DNA of 64,000 nt from contig JAFSOC010000040.1 of the NCBI GenBank assembly GCA_017447185.1, forward strand, positions 1 to 64,000, written 5' to 3'. This DNA comes from Clostridia bacterium. GTDB taxonomy: Bacteria > Bacillota > Clostridia > Christensenellales > Aristaeellaceae. The notes under the pieces were generated by a model. It worked only from the letters and a program-made list of their open reading frames with translations, did not search any database and was not told the DNA's origin. The first letter of the stretch is position 1. Every line of letters begins with the position of its first letter. Shown here piece after piece: positions 32,299 through 40,592 of the stretch. The position numbers were made by a program, and so were the translations under genes.

Positions 32299-33567
32299 TC
32301 ACCGCCTGTTGCTTTCAATATCCACAGGTATGCCCATCTCCACCAGCGAGGAGAAAAACAGCCGTTCCAGCTCCGAATCCCGGATCCCGCGGATCATGCT
32401 GATATAGGTCTTTCCCTGCCAGGAAACCACGGAGCAGTTATTCGGATAGGAATACTGCACCCCGATAATAAAATCAAACCGTTCCACATAGGGGGCCATT
32501 GCCTCCGGCAGCTTCACCACACCCATGTTGGAAATATTCAGGCTTCCCTTGCTTTCCCCGCTCAGGGTGTAAACCAGCCGCATGGCCAGGGTCTTCAGCG
32601 GCAGGGGCACCAGCCGCAGCGGCAGGCAGCGCTGGAGATCCACGTTGGTCGCGACCCGGCCGGCCATCCGCTGTGGAATTGTTTCCGCCGCCAGCTGATG
32701 GTGCATCAGGCGGCAGATTTCGCTGCGGGTATATTCCCCCAGCCGCGGGTCAAACCCGATGTTGACTGCCAGGGTAAAGTTCCGCAGGGTATTCAGGCCG
32801 AAGGTTTTCCGCAGGTTCACCGGCACGGTGATCTTGATATGGCTCCGTTTCCCGGCCAGGGGATCCGCCTTCATCCGGGCCAGCACCGCCTCCGCCATCA
32901 CCGCGGCCAGCCATGCCGTCACTGTGACGCCTTCCGCGTGCGCCTTCGCCAGCAGCGCCTCCGTCGGAATGATTCCGGTTACGATATGCCGGAAGGGGCC
33001 TTCTTCCGGATTGCCCCGCGTATGGTAGGCATTCGCCTCCGCACGGGAAACCTTTCCTTTCGCCGCGCACTGCAGGAAGCAGTCCCGGGCTTCCTCCTCC
33101 TTCGGCGGCTCCGCCGGATCGACAATATTTCCCTCCGGCGGGATCACCGCGCCTTCCTTCAGCGTCAGGTATCTTGCAGCCAGGTTCTGCAGAAAGGCCA
33201 TGCCTCCCGTTCCATCTGTCACGGAATGGAAGAACTCCACGGCGATGCGGTTTTGATAATACAGAATGCGGATGCAGCATTTATTCAGCTTCCGCCTGGT
33301 CATCGGCGTCAGCGGCCAGGCGTAATCTTCCTCCACCTTCGGGGCTTCGTCCACGGTCTCCAGGTAATACCAGAAAAAACCGGTTTTCAGCCGCACATAG
33401 ATCGTGGGGAACCGGGGCAGCAGATCCTCCGCCGCGCGGCCCAGGATCTCCGGATCCACCCTGTTCTTCAGCGTAACTGAAACCCGGAAAACATTATTCC
33501 AGTTCTTTCGCATCACGGCGGGGAAAATCAGCGCCGCGTTATCCAGCCGGTACCATTGCTTCTTCAT
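32299..33567 (-). CDS. Condensation/alcohol acetyltransferase-like protein (422 aa)
   Basis: Member of the CoA-dependent acyltransferase superfamily (condensation-domain, Atf-like). The active-site motif HSVTDGTGG (HxxxDG) sits near residue 128. Later segments ITVPVNLRKTFGLNTLRNFT and GSLNISNMGVVKLP match the DFGWG-region layout of that fold, although the exact DFGWG motif is not present. It starts at ATG 33567 with GAGAGA upstream and has a strong promoter at 33606-33634. With the DUF6320 protein it forms a two-gene unit, possibly acting on a lipid or glycan substrate at the membrane; this is inference. Confidence 0.72.
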   Translation of the reverse strand: MKKQWYRLDNAALIFPAVMRKNWNNVFRVSVTLKNRVDPEILGRAAEDLLPRFPTIYVRLKTGFFWYYLETVDEAPKVEEDYAWPLTPMTRRKLNKCCIRILYYQNRIAVEFFHSVTDGTGGMAFLQNLAARYLTLKEGAVIPPEGNIVDPAEPPKEEEARDCFLQCAAKGKVSRAEANAYHTRGNPEEGPFRHIVTGIIPTEALLAKAHAEGVTVTAWLAAVMAEAVLARMKADPLAGKRSHIKITVPVNLRKTFGLNTLRNFTLAVNIGFDPRLGEYTRSEICRLMHHQLAAETIPQRMAGRVATNVDLQRCLPLRLVPLPLKTLAMRLVYTLSGESKGSLNISNMGVVKLPEAMAPYVERFDFIIGVQYSYPNNCSVVSWQGKTYISMIRGIRDSELERLFFSSLVEMGIPVDIESNRR

Positions 33568-33605
33568 GGTTCTCTCTCGTTTCATTCGTCGGGATACCAC
33601 CCGCT

Positions 33606-33634
33606 ATTATACCATATTTATACATTCCGCTCAA
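33606..33634 (-). promoter_or_regulatory. Promoter for the acyltransferase-like gene
   Basis: On the minus strand TTGAGC (33629-33634), 17 bases, TATAAT (33606-33611), about 40 bases before the start. Confidence 0.65.
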
Positions 33635-33669
33635 CCGGAAGCGCCCGGATTGTCCGTACAAAACAGCTT

Positions 33670-33699
33670 TTGTTCTTTCCTTTCCCGGCCTGTTATGAT
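33670..33699 (+). promoter_or_regulatory. Probable promoter for the GTPase-NYN fusion gene
   Basis: TTGTTC (33670-33675), 18-base spacer, TATGAT (33694-33699), 37 bases before the ATG. The leader is too short for the peptide-based attenuation known for tet(M). Confidence 0.5.
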
Positions 33700-33736
33700 A
33701 CGATGCACATACAAAAGCGGAAGGGAGGAAACAGCT

Positions 33737-36370
33737 ATGGCAACGGGACCGGTGATCGGACTGTGCGCCCATGTGGACGCGGGCAAAACCACGCTCTCTG
33801 AATCCATGCTTTTCCTCTCCGGCGCCGTCCGCCGCCAGGGCCGTGTGGATCATGGCGACGCCTTTCTCGATACCGACCGGATGGAGAAGGACCGCGGCAT
33901 TACGATCTTTTCCAAGGAAGCCCGCCTCTCCTGGAACCATACGGACCTGACGCTGATGGACACGCCGGGGCACACCGACTTTTCCGGCGAGACCGAGCGC
34001 GCCCTGAATGTGCTGGACGCGGCCGTGCTCGTCATCAGCGCCGCCGACGGCGTCCAGCCGCACACCCGTACGCTCTGGCGGCTGCTGGAGCAGCGCGGGC
34101 TGCCCGTGATTCTCTTCCTGAACAAAACTGATCTGCCCCATGACGCGGAAGCGCTTTTCGCTTCCCTCAGCCGGGAGCTTTCCGGCCAGATCGTTGCATT
34201 TCCCTCCCCGGATCCGGAGAAGCTGGCCCTGTGCGACGAAACCTGCCTGGACGCCTATCTCCGGGAGGGTGAAATCCCGGAACGGATGATCCATGCCATG
34301 GTAGCCGGCCGCAGGATCTTCCCGCTCTTCTCCGGCTCCGCCCTGCGGAACGAGGGCGTAGAACCCCTGCTGGACTTCCTGGCCCGCTTCGATCCGCGGC
34401 CGGCTCCGCCCGCCGCGTTCGGCGCCCGGGTTTACAAGGTGGCCAGGGATCCGCAGGGCGCACGCCTTGCCTTCCTGCGCATCACCGGCGGAACGCTGAA
34501 GGCGCGGGACCTGCTGACGCTGAAAAGCCCGGAGGGTGAAACGCTCTGGGCGGAGAAGGCCGCCGAGATCCGTCTGTATTCCGGCGCGCGCTATACGGCC
34601 GTGCAGGAAGTTTCCGCCGGACAGGTCTGCAGTGTCGTCGGGCTCAGCAAAGCGCTGCCCGGGGACGGGCTGGGCACCGATCCCGGCCGGAAGGAGCAGG
34701 AGCTCCGCCCCTGCTATGCCTGCCGCGTGGTGCTGCCGCCCGGCGCCGATCTGCATTATGTGCTGAACTGCCTGGAAACCCTGCAGGAGGAAGAGCCGCT
34801 GATCCAGGTGGAATATGTGGAACCCCGAAGGGAAATCCGGGTCCATTCCATGGGCGATGTATATCTGGAAGTCCTGCGCGCCCAGCTGGCGGACCGTTTC
34901 GGGCTGGATGTCTCCTTTGCCGAAACCACAGTGTTGTACCGGGAGACGATTGAAGCCCCGGTGGAGGGCGCCGGCCATTACGAGCCGCTGCGCCACTACG
35001 CGGAGGTCCACCTGCTGATCGCGCCGCTGCCCCGCGGCAGCGGACTGATCTGCGATTCCTCCGTGTCCACAGACGACCTGTCCCTCAACTGGCAGCGGCT
35101 CATCGTAACCCATCTCCGGGAAAAAGTGCACGTGGGCGTACTCACCGGTTCCCCCGTCACCGATCTGCATATCACGCTGATTGCCGGAAAGGCGCATCTC
35201 AAGCATACCGAAGGCGGAGATTTCCGCCAGGCCACCTACCGCGCCCTGCGGCAGGGGCTGATGAAAGCCCGCAGCATCCTGCTGGAACCGTGGATGACGC
35301 TGGACATCACCGTACCGGAGGACTGTGTCGGCCGGGTGATGAACGACCTGAGCCTCATGGGCGGCCGCTTCGACGCGCCGGAGGACGCCGGGGAAACCCT
35401 GCGCCGCCTGTCCGCGGCGGTTCCCGCCTCCGCCTGCGCGGACTACGGGCGGCAGCTGGCCGTCTTCACCAAAGGCCGGAGCAGCCTGACCGCCGCCTTC
35501 CTGGACTGGGAACCCTGCGCCGATCCGGAAAAGGTGATCCGCGAAAAAGGATATGATCCCCGCCGGGATGTCTGGAATACCCCGGATTCCGTCTTCTGCT
35601 CCCACGGCGCCGGCGTCACCGTCCCCTGGGACGAGGCGGACGCCCACATGCACCTGCCGCTGCTGAAGGATCTTTCCCGCCGGGAGGTTCCCGCCCCCGC
35701 CGCGGGCGGCGCCGCTTCCGCCTACCACGGCACCCGGGAGGAAGACCTGGCCCTGGAAAGAATCTTTGAGCGCACCTACGGGCCGGTGAAGGCCCGCCAG
35801 CTGGTGGCCGCTCCCTCGGCCGCGGCGGAAAAGCAGCGGGAGGCGGCACCCGCTCCGGCCTCCGACGGTGAAATCCTGCTGATTGACGGATACAACGTCC
35901 TGCATGCCTGGGACGAATGGAAGCCGTTCCTGCCCGACCGGCTGGAGGATGCCCGGGATGCCCTGCGCGACCTGCTGTGCGATTACGCCGGCGCCACCGG
36001 CAAACCGGTAATCCTGGTGTTCGACGCCTATGCCGTGCCGGACAATCCCGGGAAGGCCGAGAAATACAAGAACATCTATGTCATCTACACCCGGGAGGCC
36101 CAGACAGCGGACGCCTTCATTGAACAGACAACGTATTACGGCCGGAACACCGCCCGTATCCGGGTGGTCACCTCCGACCGGCCGGAGCAGCTCATCGCCT
36201 CCGGCAACGCGGCCCTGCGCACCTCGGCCCGTGAATTCCACGCGGAAGTCAACGGCGTCCGGGACAGGATCGCCGCGTTCATCGCCCGGAACCGGCTTTC
36301 CCGGCCGGTACGCACCCTGGAAGCCGCCTACAAGGAAGCCTGGAAAAAGAGCAGGGAGCCTCAGAAGTGA
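33737..36370 (+). CDS. TetM/EF-G-like ribosomal GTPase fused to a Rae1 (YacP)-like NYN endoribonuclease domain
   Basis: 877 residues. Residues 1-650 follow the ribosomal-protection GTPases (TetM/TetW/EF-G): G1 AHVDAGKTT (11-19), the RGIT switch, G3 DTPGH (75-79), G4 NKTD (129-132), G5 SGSA, then domains II-V (EEEPLIQVEYVEPRREIRVH). After a divergent linker, residues about 712-860 form a NYN domain: LLIDGYNVLHAW with Asp717, VILVFDAYAVPDNPGKAEKY, TREAQTADAFIEQTTYYGRN and VVTSDRPEQ. This matches B. subtilis Rae1/YacP, an endonuclease that cuts mRNA in the ribosomal A site. AGGGAGG precedes ATG 33737. The fusion suggests a GTPase that delivers the nuclease to ribosomes. I do not infer tetracycline resistance. 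A terminator overlaps the stop. Confidence 0.87.
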   Translation: MATGPVIGLCAHVDAGKTTLSESMLFLSGAVRRQGRVDHGDAFLDTDRMEKDRGITIFSKEARLSWNHTDLTLMDTPGHTDFSGETERALNVLDAAVLVISAADGVQPHTRTLWRLLEQRGLPVILFLNKTDLPHDAEALFASLSRELSGQIVAFPSPDPEKLALCDETCLDAYLREGEIPERMIHAMVAGRRIFPLFSGSALRNEGVEPLLDFLARFDPRPAPPAAFGARVYKVARDPQGARLAFLRITGGTLKARDLLTLKSPEGETLWAEKAAEIRLYSGARYTAVQEVSAGQVCSVVGLSKALPGDGLGTDPGRKEQELRPCYACRVVLPPGADLHYVLNCLETLQEEEPLIQVEYVEPRREIRVHSMGDVYLEVLRAQLADRFGLDVSFAETTVLYRETIEAPVEGAGHYEPLRHYAEVHLLIAPLPRGSGLICDSSVSTDDLSLNWQRLIVTHLREKVHVGVLTGSPVTDLHITLIAGKAHLKHTEGGDFRQATYRALRQGLMKARSILLEPWMTLDITVPEDCVGRVMNDLSLMGGRFDAPEDAGETLRRLSAAVPASACADYGRQLAVFTKGRSSLTAAFLDWEPCADPEKVIREKGYDPRRDVWNTPDSVFCSHGAGVTVPWDEADAHMHLPLLKDLSRREVPAPAAGGAASAYHGTREEDLALERIFERTYGPVKARQLVAAPSAAAEKQREAAPAPASDGEILLIDGYNVLHAWDEWKPFLPDRLEDARDALRDLLCDYAGATGKPVILVFDAYAVPDNPGKAEKYKNIYVIYTREAQTADAFIEQTTYYGRNTARIRVVTSDRPEQLIASGNAALRTSAREFHAEVNGVRDRIAAFIARNRLSRPVRTLEAAYKEAWKKSREPQK

Positions 36371-36385
36371 GGCTCCCTGTTCTTT
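36352..36385 (+). terminator. Terminator overlapping the end of the GTPase-NYN gene
   Basis: CAGGGAGCCTC / AGAAGT / GAGGCTCCCTG with TTCTTT after it. The stop codon lies in the loop region, and the EAL gene on the other strand ends 15 bases further on. Confidence 0.75.
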
Positions 36386-36399
36386 AATACATGCAGGAT

Positions 36400-38307
36400 C
36401 TATTTTTTTGTCAGGAATTCTTTCAGCTGTTCCATCGGCACCGGCCGTGAATATTTATATCCCTGCAGGTAGGAAGCGCAGCATTCCCTGCACATCTCCT
36501 CATCCTGCTCCGTTTCCACGCCTTCAAACAGCACCGCGTAATCCAGCTTGGCAAACAGGTCTGCCAGGCTGCCCAGCACCTGCTCCGAACGCTTGTCCTG
36601 CGCGCCGGCCACCACCATGCTCCGGTCAAACTTGATGATATCGAAAGGCAGCTCCAGGATCCGCTCCATATTGCTGTAGCCGGTCCCGAAATCGTCCAGG
36701 TAGAAGGTGATTCCCTTCTGCTTGAGTTCGGCGATCTTTTCCTTCATGAGGAGGAAGTCCCGCTCATTCCGGGATTCCGTCATTTCAATGGCAATCTGTT
36801 TGCCGTCGATCCCGCTCCGGTCGATAATGCTGCTGATATCCATGCAGAAATGCTGGTTCCGCAGCTCCATCGCGGAAACATTGACGCTGACGCGGTCAAT
36901 GCAGTAGCCCTCCTCGTTCAGCGCCTTTACCGCCTTGCAGACCTTATGCAGGATAATTTCGGTCAGCACGTGGATAAACCCGTTCTCTTCCGCCAGCGCG
37001 ATAAAGCGGTCCGGATAAACGAGGCCTTCCTCCGGCAGCTGCAGCCGCATCAGCGCCTCCGCGGTATCGTACTTCCCGGTGCGGATATTCAGCACCGGCT
37101 GGCAGTAAACCAGCACCCGCGGATCATCCAGGTTCTTTTGCCCGGCAATATCCGCTAGCTGATGCAGGATCGCTTCATACTTCCGGAATTTGTCGATGTC
37201 GTCCGGCTGCACCCGGTAGATCGTGTTTTCCGGAATCCGGGTATGGATGCTCCGGATAAAGCTGACATATTCGTTGTTCCGGTTCAGTTCCGCTGTCGTC
37301 TGGCCGATCACAATTTTGTAATCCAGCTTGAAGTTCTGATATTCCTGGTCGAACGCCCGCAGGATCGCTTCGGTCCGCGCCTCATAGTCCGGGTTCCGCT
37401 CCTTCCGGACCATCATCAGCAGGTGGCCGTTTCCGACCCGGAACATAACGGAAGAGCGGAAATACTGCGCCGTAAAACGGCGGACGATCGCCTGCAGGTC
37501 GCCGGGCATCTGGCGTGCGGTCTCATCCAGCTCCCGCATGTAGAGGCTCAGGTACAGATATGTCTTGCCTTTATCGTCGCTGTAGCGGATCAGGCCTTCC
37601 AGTCCGCGCAGGTCATTGGATCCCAGCTGCGCGTCATAGGGATTGGAATGCAGCAGGTACATAATGGCAACCACCGGGAAGAGGAAGGTGGCGGTCGTAA
37701 ACGAATCCTGTCCGTTCAGCTTGGCAATGGCGAGCATCGCCACGGCGAAGACCATGGTCATGTAGAAACCGTTCATCATCCGACGGTACAGATGGTGGCG
37801 CACCTGGATCATCAGCATGGACAGCATCACGATGAACAGCCCGTATCCGATCATGAATATCCGGTTCCCGCCGGCGGAAGCCGCGCCGTCTCCCAGCTGT
37901 ATCCCGCTGCCGGAGAAATTGACAAAGAGCTCCGCAGCCAGCACCACAAGGATCAGCATCCCGCCGATGGTATGGTATACCTTCCGTTCCTCCTTCGTCA
38001 GGCCGGTGACCTGGCAGATGTAGGCAGCAAACTGGTACAGCATGAACAGCAGCAGCCCGTGATACAGGCTCTGGAACCCGTAGAACAGTCCGGTCGGCAG
38101 GTTTGGCCGGTATTTCAGCAGGGTATGGAAGGTTACGTGGGTTGCCGCCGCGGCCATCAGGATGCCGACCAGGGAAAGGAACATCCGGAACGCCCTGGAG
38201 CGCACCTTGAAGGAGAAGAACAGCAAAATCAGCATAATGGAACAGACCCCCAGAACCACCAGGTCGCCTGCATACATATACTGCTCCAGCTGAAGAGACT
38301 GTGGCAT
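36400..38307 (-). CDS. Membrane c-di-GMP phosphodiesterase (multi-helix sensor, degenerate GGDEF, EAL)
   Basis: 635 residues. Six or seven N-terminal helices (about 14-225) make a membrane sensor; a middle part (about 240-375) has the fold of a GGDEF domain but no GGDEF motif; the C-terminal EAL domain keeps TAEALMRL, VNVSAMELRNQ, EMTESRNERDF, LDDFGTGYSN, IKFDR and FEGVETEQ, so hydrolysis of c-di-GMP is likely. ATG 38307 follows AAAGGGGAAGGGG. It is the second EAL protein in the window (see 8300-10903); both have a degenerate GGDEF domain. The signal it senses is unknown. Confidence 0.87.
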   Translation of the reverse strand: MPQSLQLEQYMYAGDLVVLGVCSIMLILLFFSFKVRSRAFRMFLSLVGILMAAAATHVTFHTLLKYRPNLPTGLFYGFQSLYHGLLLFMLYQFAAYICQVTGLTKEERKVYHTIGGMLILVVLAAELFVNFSGSGIQLGDGAASAGGNRIFMIGYGLFIVMLSMLMIQVRHHLYRRMMNGFYMTMVFAVAMLAIAKLNGQDSFTTATFLFPVVAIMYLLHSNPYDAQLGSNDLRGLEGLIRYSDDKGKTYLYLSLYMRELDETARQMPGDLQAIVRRFTAQYFRSSVMFRVGNGHLLMMVRKERNPDYEARTEAILRAFDQEYQNFKLDYKIVIGQTTAELNRNNEYVSFIRSIHTRIPENTIYRVQPDDIDKFRKYEAILHQLADIAGQKNLDDPRVLVYCQPVLNIRTGKYDTAEALMRLQLPEEGLVYPDRFIALAEENGFIHVLTEIILHKVCKAVKALNEEGYCIDRVSVNVSAMELRNQHFCMDISSIIDRSGIDGKQIAIEMTESRNERDFLLMKEKIAELKQKGITFYLDDFGTGYSNMERILELPFDIIKFDRSMVVAGAQDKRSEQVLGSLADLFAKLDYAVLFEGVETEQDEEMCRECCASYLQGYKYSRPVPMEQLKEFLTKK

Positions 38308-38403
38308 TCCCCTTCCCCTTTCCGCGTATATTACTCAGTTGTTGTTCTGTAATTGTATCATACAAACCGACATCTGAAAAGACCGGGGATTCTTCCCTTG
38401 CGG

Positions 38404-40119
38404 TTACTGCCCTTCCTGCGTCAGCGCTTCATAGGTTACGCCGTATTTGACGGCGATTTCCCGGGCAAAGGATTTCCCTTCCGGCGGCGCGATCTTCACC
38501 CGGAAGGAGTTCTTTCCGTCCCGGGTTTCCGCCACCAGGGAGACCGCTTTCCCGGGCAGGCCCTCCGTGTTGATCTCGCTGTCCAGTTCCTTCGCCAGCT
38601 TATGCATATGCGTATTGTAAATCGTGCGGGTATCCCTGCGCAGGATGGCTTTCACCGCGTCCACCGCAATGAAGTATCCTTCCTCAAAGGAGGTGGTGGA
38701 GAAAGTCTCGTTCAGCAGGATCAGGCTCTTTCCGGTGCTCTTCCCGTACAGTTCCCGGAACCGGCGGCATTCCTCGCCCAGCCGCCCCAGGTCCAGCGTC
38801 TTGTCCTCATCCGCCGGGAAATGGGTGAGCACCTGGTCCGCCGGATCAAACACGAACCGGTCCGCCGGAACGGAGATACCGCTCTGCGCCAGCAGGAAAA
38901 GCTGTCCCACCGCCTGCGTGATCGTGGTTTTTCCGCCGCGGTTCGCGCCGGTCAGGATGTATGCCCGCTTCTCCCGGTCAAAGGCCAGGTTGTTGGTAAC
39001 CACATTCTCCGGTTTTTCCGCGGAAATCAGCTTCAGGTTGTAGAATCCCTCCGCCTCCGCGCAGGCGGAGCCTTCCGGGTTTTTCCGGATCTCCGGCGTG
39101 CAGAACTTCCATCCGGCCGCCCGGCACTTCTCAATATATTCCGCCCAGCGGGTATAGAACACCAGCTCCGGAATCAGTTCGGAAATCTCCTTCACGCTGA
39201 CGTTCAGGTATTTCCCCAGCATCTCCCGCAGCCTGCGCGTGATCCGGGAGGTCAGCATCGTCGCGGCGCTGTCCATCTGGCGGGGAACGGAAGCGGATCC
39301 GTCCGCATCCGGGATCCGGGCCATGGACATCGCCGCGATGGGATTGCGCATCACCAGGCCCCGCTCCACGAACTGTCCCACGCCGTCCGCGAGTCCCACC
39401 CCCGCGTTCGCCGGATAATAGCTGTAGCTTTTGTTCCAGTCCGCCTCCGGATGGATCTCATCCTTCGGGGTCACGGCGGTCAGGAAGTTCTTCAGCAGGC
39501 CGGAGCGGGTGAAGGGCTTCGAATTCACCGTGATCAGGCCCATATTGATGGCTTCAAAGCGGTCGTTCAGGTTGATGCCGACGGTCAGGCTTTTCACTTC
39601 CGACGCGGTGATCCGCATCTCCTCCACATCCTTGCGCAGCGCGGCAAAACCGTTGTCCCGGTAAATGCTGTCAACCTCTTCCCGCAGGCGGATCATTCCG
39701 TCCGACTGCAGGTCCTTCTCCGCCAGGCACTCGCGGATCTCCTCCACCGTGACGATATAGTCGTGGTATTCCTCCAGCCGGTGCATCAGGTCCCACAGGC
39801 CGGACTCGTCCCCCTGGTGCTTCCGTACCACGCCGTAATCATAGAAGGTCTTCACCCGGTCCAGCAGCTTCAGCATCCGCTCCCGGATTTCCGGATGGCG
39901 CAGGATATCCTCAAACACGCCGCACCGGAACGCGGTGACTTCCGGATCCGGCGTCAGGCTCCGCATCACCTGCTGGATCATCATCAGCTCCGCCGGCTGC
40001 GCCGCCACCTTTTCCGCCACGGCGTCCAGTCCCAGGTCGTGCCAGCTTTCCTCCGGGATCATCTCATAGGTAATCCGGTCCTGGTCCGGAAACAAAAGAC
40101 TCAGTTTATTCGCTTTCAT
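38404..40119 (-). CDS. Short MutS-like ATPase (571 aa)
   Basis: Contains the MutS core and ATPase domains only. Walker A YILTGANRGGKTTITQA, the signature-like LSLGRLGEECRRF region (read here as TLDLGRLGEE), Walker B SLILLNETFSTTS and the switch YNTHMHKLA are clear. Note Asn-Glu in place of the usual Asp-Glu in Walker B (LLNETF). There is no N-terminal mismatch-recognition domain and no C-terminal Smr nuclease, so it is neither MutS1 nor MutS2. ATG 40119 has GGAGG five bases before it. Such short MutS-like proteins are widespread in Clostridia; their role is not established. It is divergent from the T-box-controlled gene. Confidence 0.8.
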   Translation of the reverse strand: MKANKLSLLFPDQDRITYEMIPEESWHDLGLDAVAEKVAAQPAELMMIQQVMRSLTPDPEVTAFRCGVFEDILRHPEIRERMLKLLDRVKTFYDYGVVRKHQGDESGLWDLMHRLEEYHDYIVTVEEIRECLAEKDLQSDGMIRLREEVDSIYRDNGFAALRKDVEEMRITASEVKSLTVGINLNDRFEAINMGLITVNSKPFTRSGLLKNFLTAVTPKDEIHPEADWNKSYSYYPANAGVGLADGVGQFVERGLVMRNPIAAMSMARIPDADGSASVPRQMDSAATMLTSRITRRLREMLGKYLNVSVKEISELIPELVFYTRWAEYIEKCRAAGWKFCTPEIRKNPEGSACAEAEGFYNLKLISAEKPENVVTNNLAFDREKRAYILTGANRGGKTTITQAVGQLFLLAQSGISVPADRFVFDPADQVLTHFPADEDKTLDLGRLGEECRRFRELYGKSTGKSLILLNETFSTTSFEEGYFIAVDAVKAILRRDTRTIYNTHMHKLAKELDSEINTEGLPGKAVSLVAETRDGKNSFRVKIAPPEGKSFAREIAVKYGVTYEALTQEGQ

Positions 40120-40211
40120 GCCTGCCTCCGATGTGTTGTTCCTTTGCAAAGAGCGTATCACTTCCCGCCGCGGTTTTCAAGCATCTGCAAGCGCCTCCGC
40201 CGGCTGTACAT

Positions 40212-40254
40212 CCGAAAAACAAAAGAATTTCCGAAAAACAAAAGAATTTCCGAA
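40212..40254. repeat. Tandem 19-base repeat upstream of the T-box promoter
   Basis: CGAAAAACAAAAGAATTTC occurs twice head to tail (starting near 40213 and 40232), followed by a third partial unit CGAAA. It ends seven bases before the -35 box at 40261, the position of an A-rich UP element, so it may raise promoter strength or serve as operator. Replication slippage is the plain alternative. Confidence 0.7.
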
Positions 40255-40260
40255 ACGCCC

Positions 40261-40290
40261 TTGACAGTCACCGGGAAGCGGTGTTACAAT
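40261..40290 (+). promoter_or_regulatory. Promoter of the T-box transcript
   Basis: TTGACA (40261-40266), 18-base spacer, TACAAT (40285-40290). Transcription would start near 40297 and run straight into the T-box stem I. Confidence 0.75.
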
Positions 40291-40296
40291 GCGTGC

Positions 40297-40559
40297 AATT
40301 TCATACAGGCGATGACGAAGACGGAACAGCGGGAGGCCCCGCAGAGAGCCGGGATTGGTGCGAACCGGCGGGCTGAAGCTTCATCCCATCCCTTCCGAGC
40401 CGGAGATCCGAACGGGCTTTCCTCAGTAGGCGTCTCCCGTGACTGCTGCGTCAATGCATAGGGCATGACAGTGCCTGAAGAGGTGTGGAAACACACAATT
40501 TGAGTGGTACCGCGAGTCAGTATGACCCGTCTCAAAGCTGAGACGGGTCATTTTTATTT
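40297..40559 (+). promoter_or_regulatory. T-box riboswitch leader, probably isoleucine-specific
   Basis: The T-box sequence GAGTGGTACCGCG stands at 40502-40514, followed by the terminator hairpin. Stem I shows the AGAGAG bulge (about 40343-40348) and a distal loop GGTGCGAACC. I can pair CGGAA (40322-40326) with TTCCG (40393-40397) and GGGA (40331-40334) with TCCC (40384-40387); the loop between holds ATCCC, so the specifier codon is best read as ATC (Ile, 40388-40390). The TGGT of the T-box pairs with ACCA-ended tRNAs (discriminator A), which fits tRNA-Ile and argues against a Ser (TCC) reading; Pro (CCC) remains possible. Uncharged tRNA would allow read-through into the acyl-CoA synthetase gene. 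Confidence 0.85.
40523..40559 (+). terminator. T-box-controlled terminator
   Basis: TGACCCGTCTC / AAAGCT / GAGACGGGTCA hairpin plus TTTTTATTT, ending 34 bases before the start codon. Confidence 0.9.
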
Positions 40560-40592
40560 CACCAACGATTTGTTTTTCAAAGGAGGAAAACA

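Noticed and set aside
33539..36241. 900-codon open frame on the minus strand, opposite the GTPase-NYN gene
   Set aside because: It is antisense to a gene with full catalytic motifs, has no recognisable domain, is rich in Gly/Gln/His/Val as antisense frames of GC-rich genes are, and lacks a placed ribosome binding site.
33737..36370. Tetracycline-resistance gene
   Set aside because: The GTPase core is of the TetM type, but the added NYN domain, divergent sequence and lack of any mobile or attenuation context give no ground for a resistance call.
40388..40392. T-box specifier read as TCC (Ser)
   Set aside because: The T-box bulge TGGT needs a tRNA ending in ACCA; bacterial tRNA-Ser has G at the discriminator position, so Ser does not fit.
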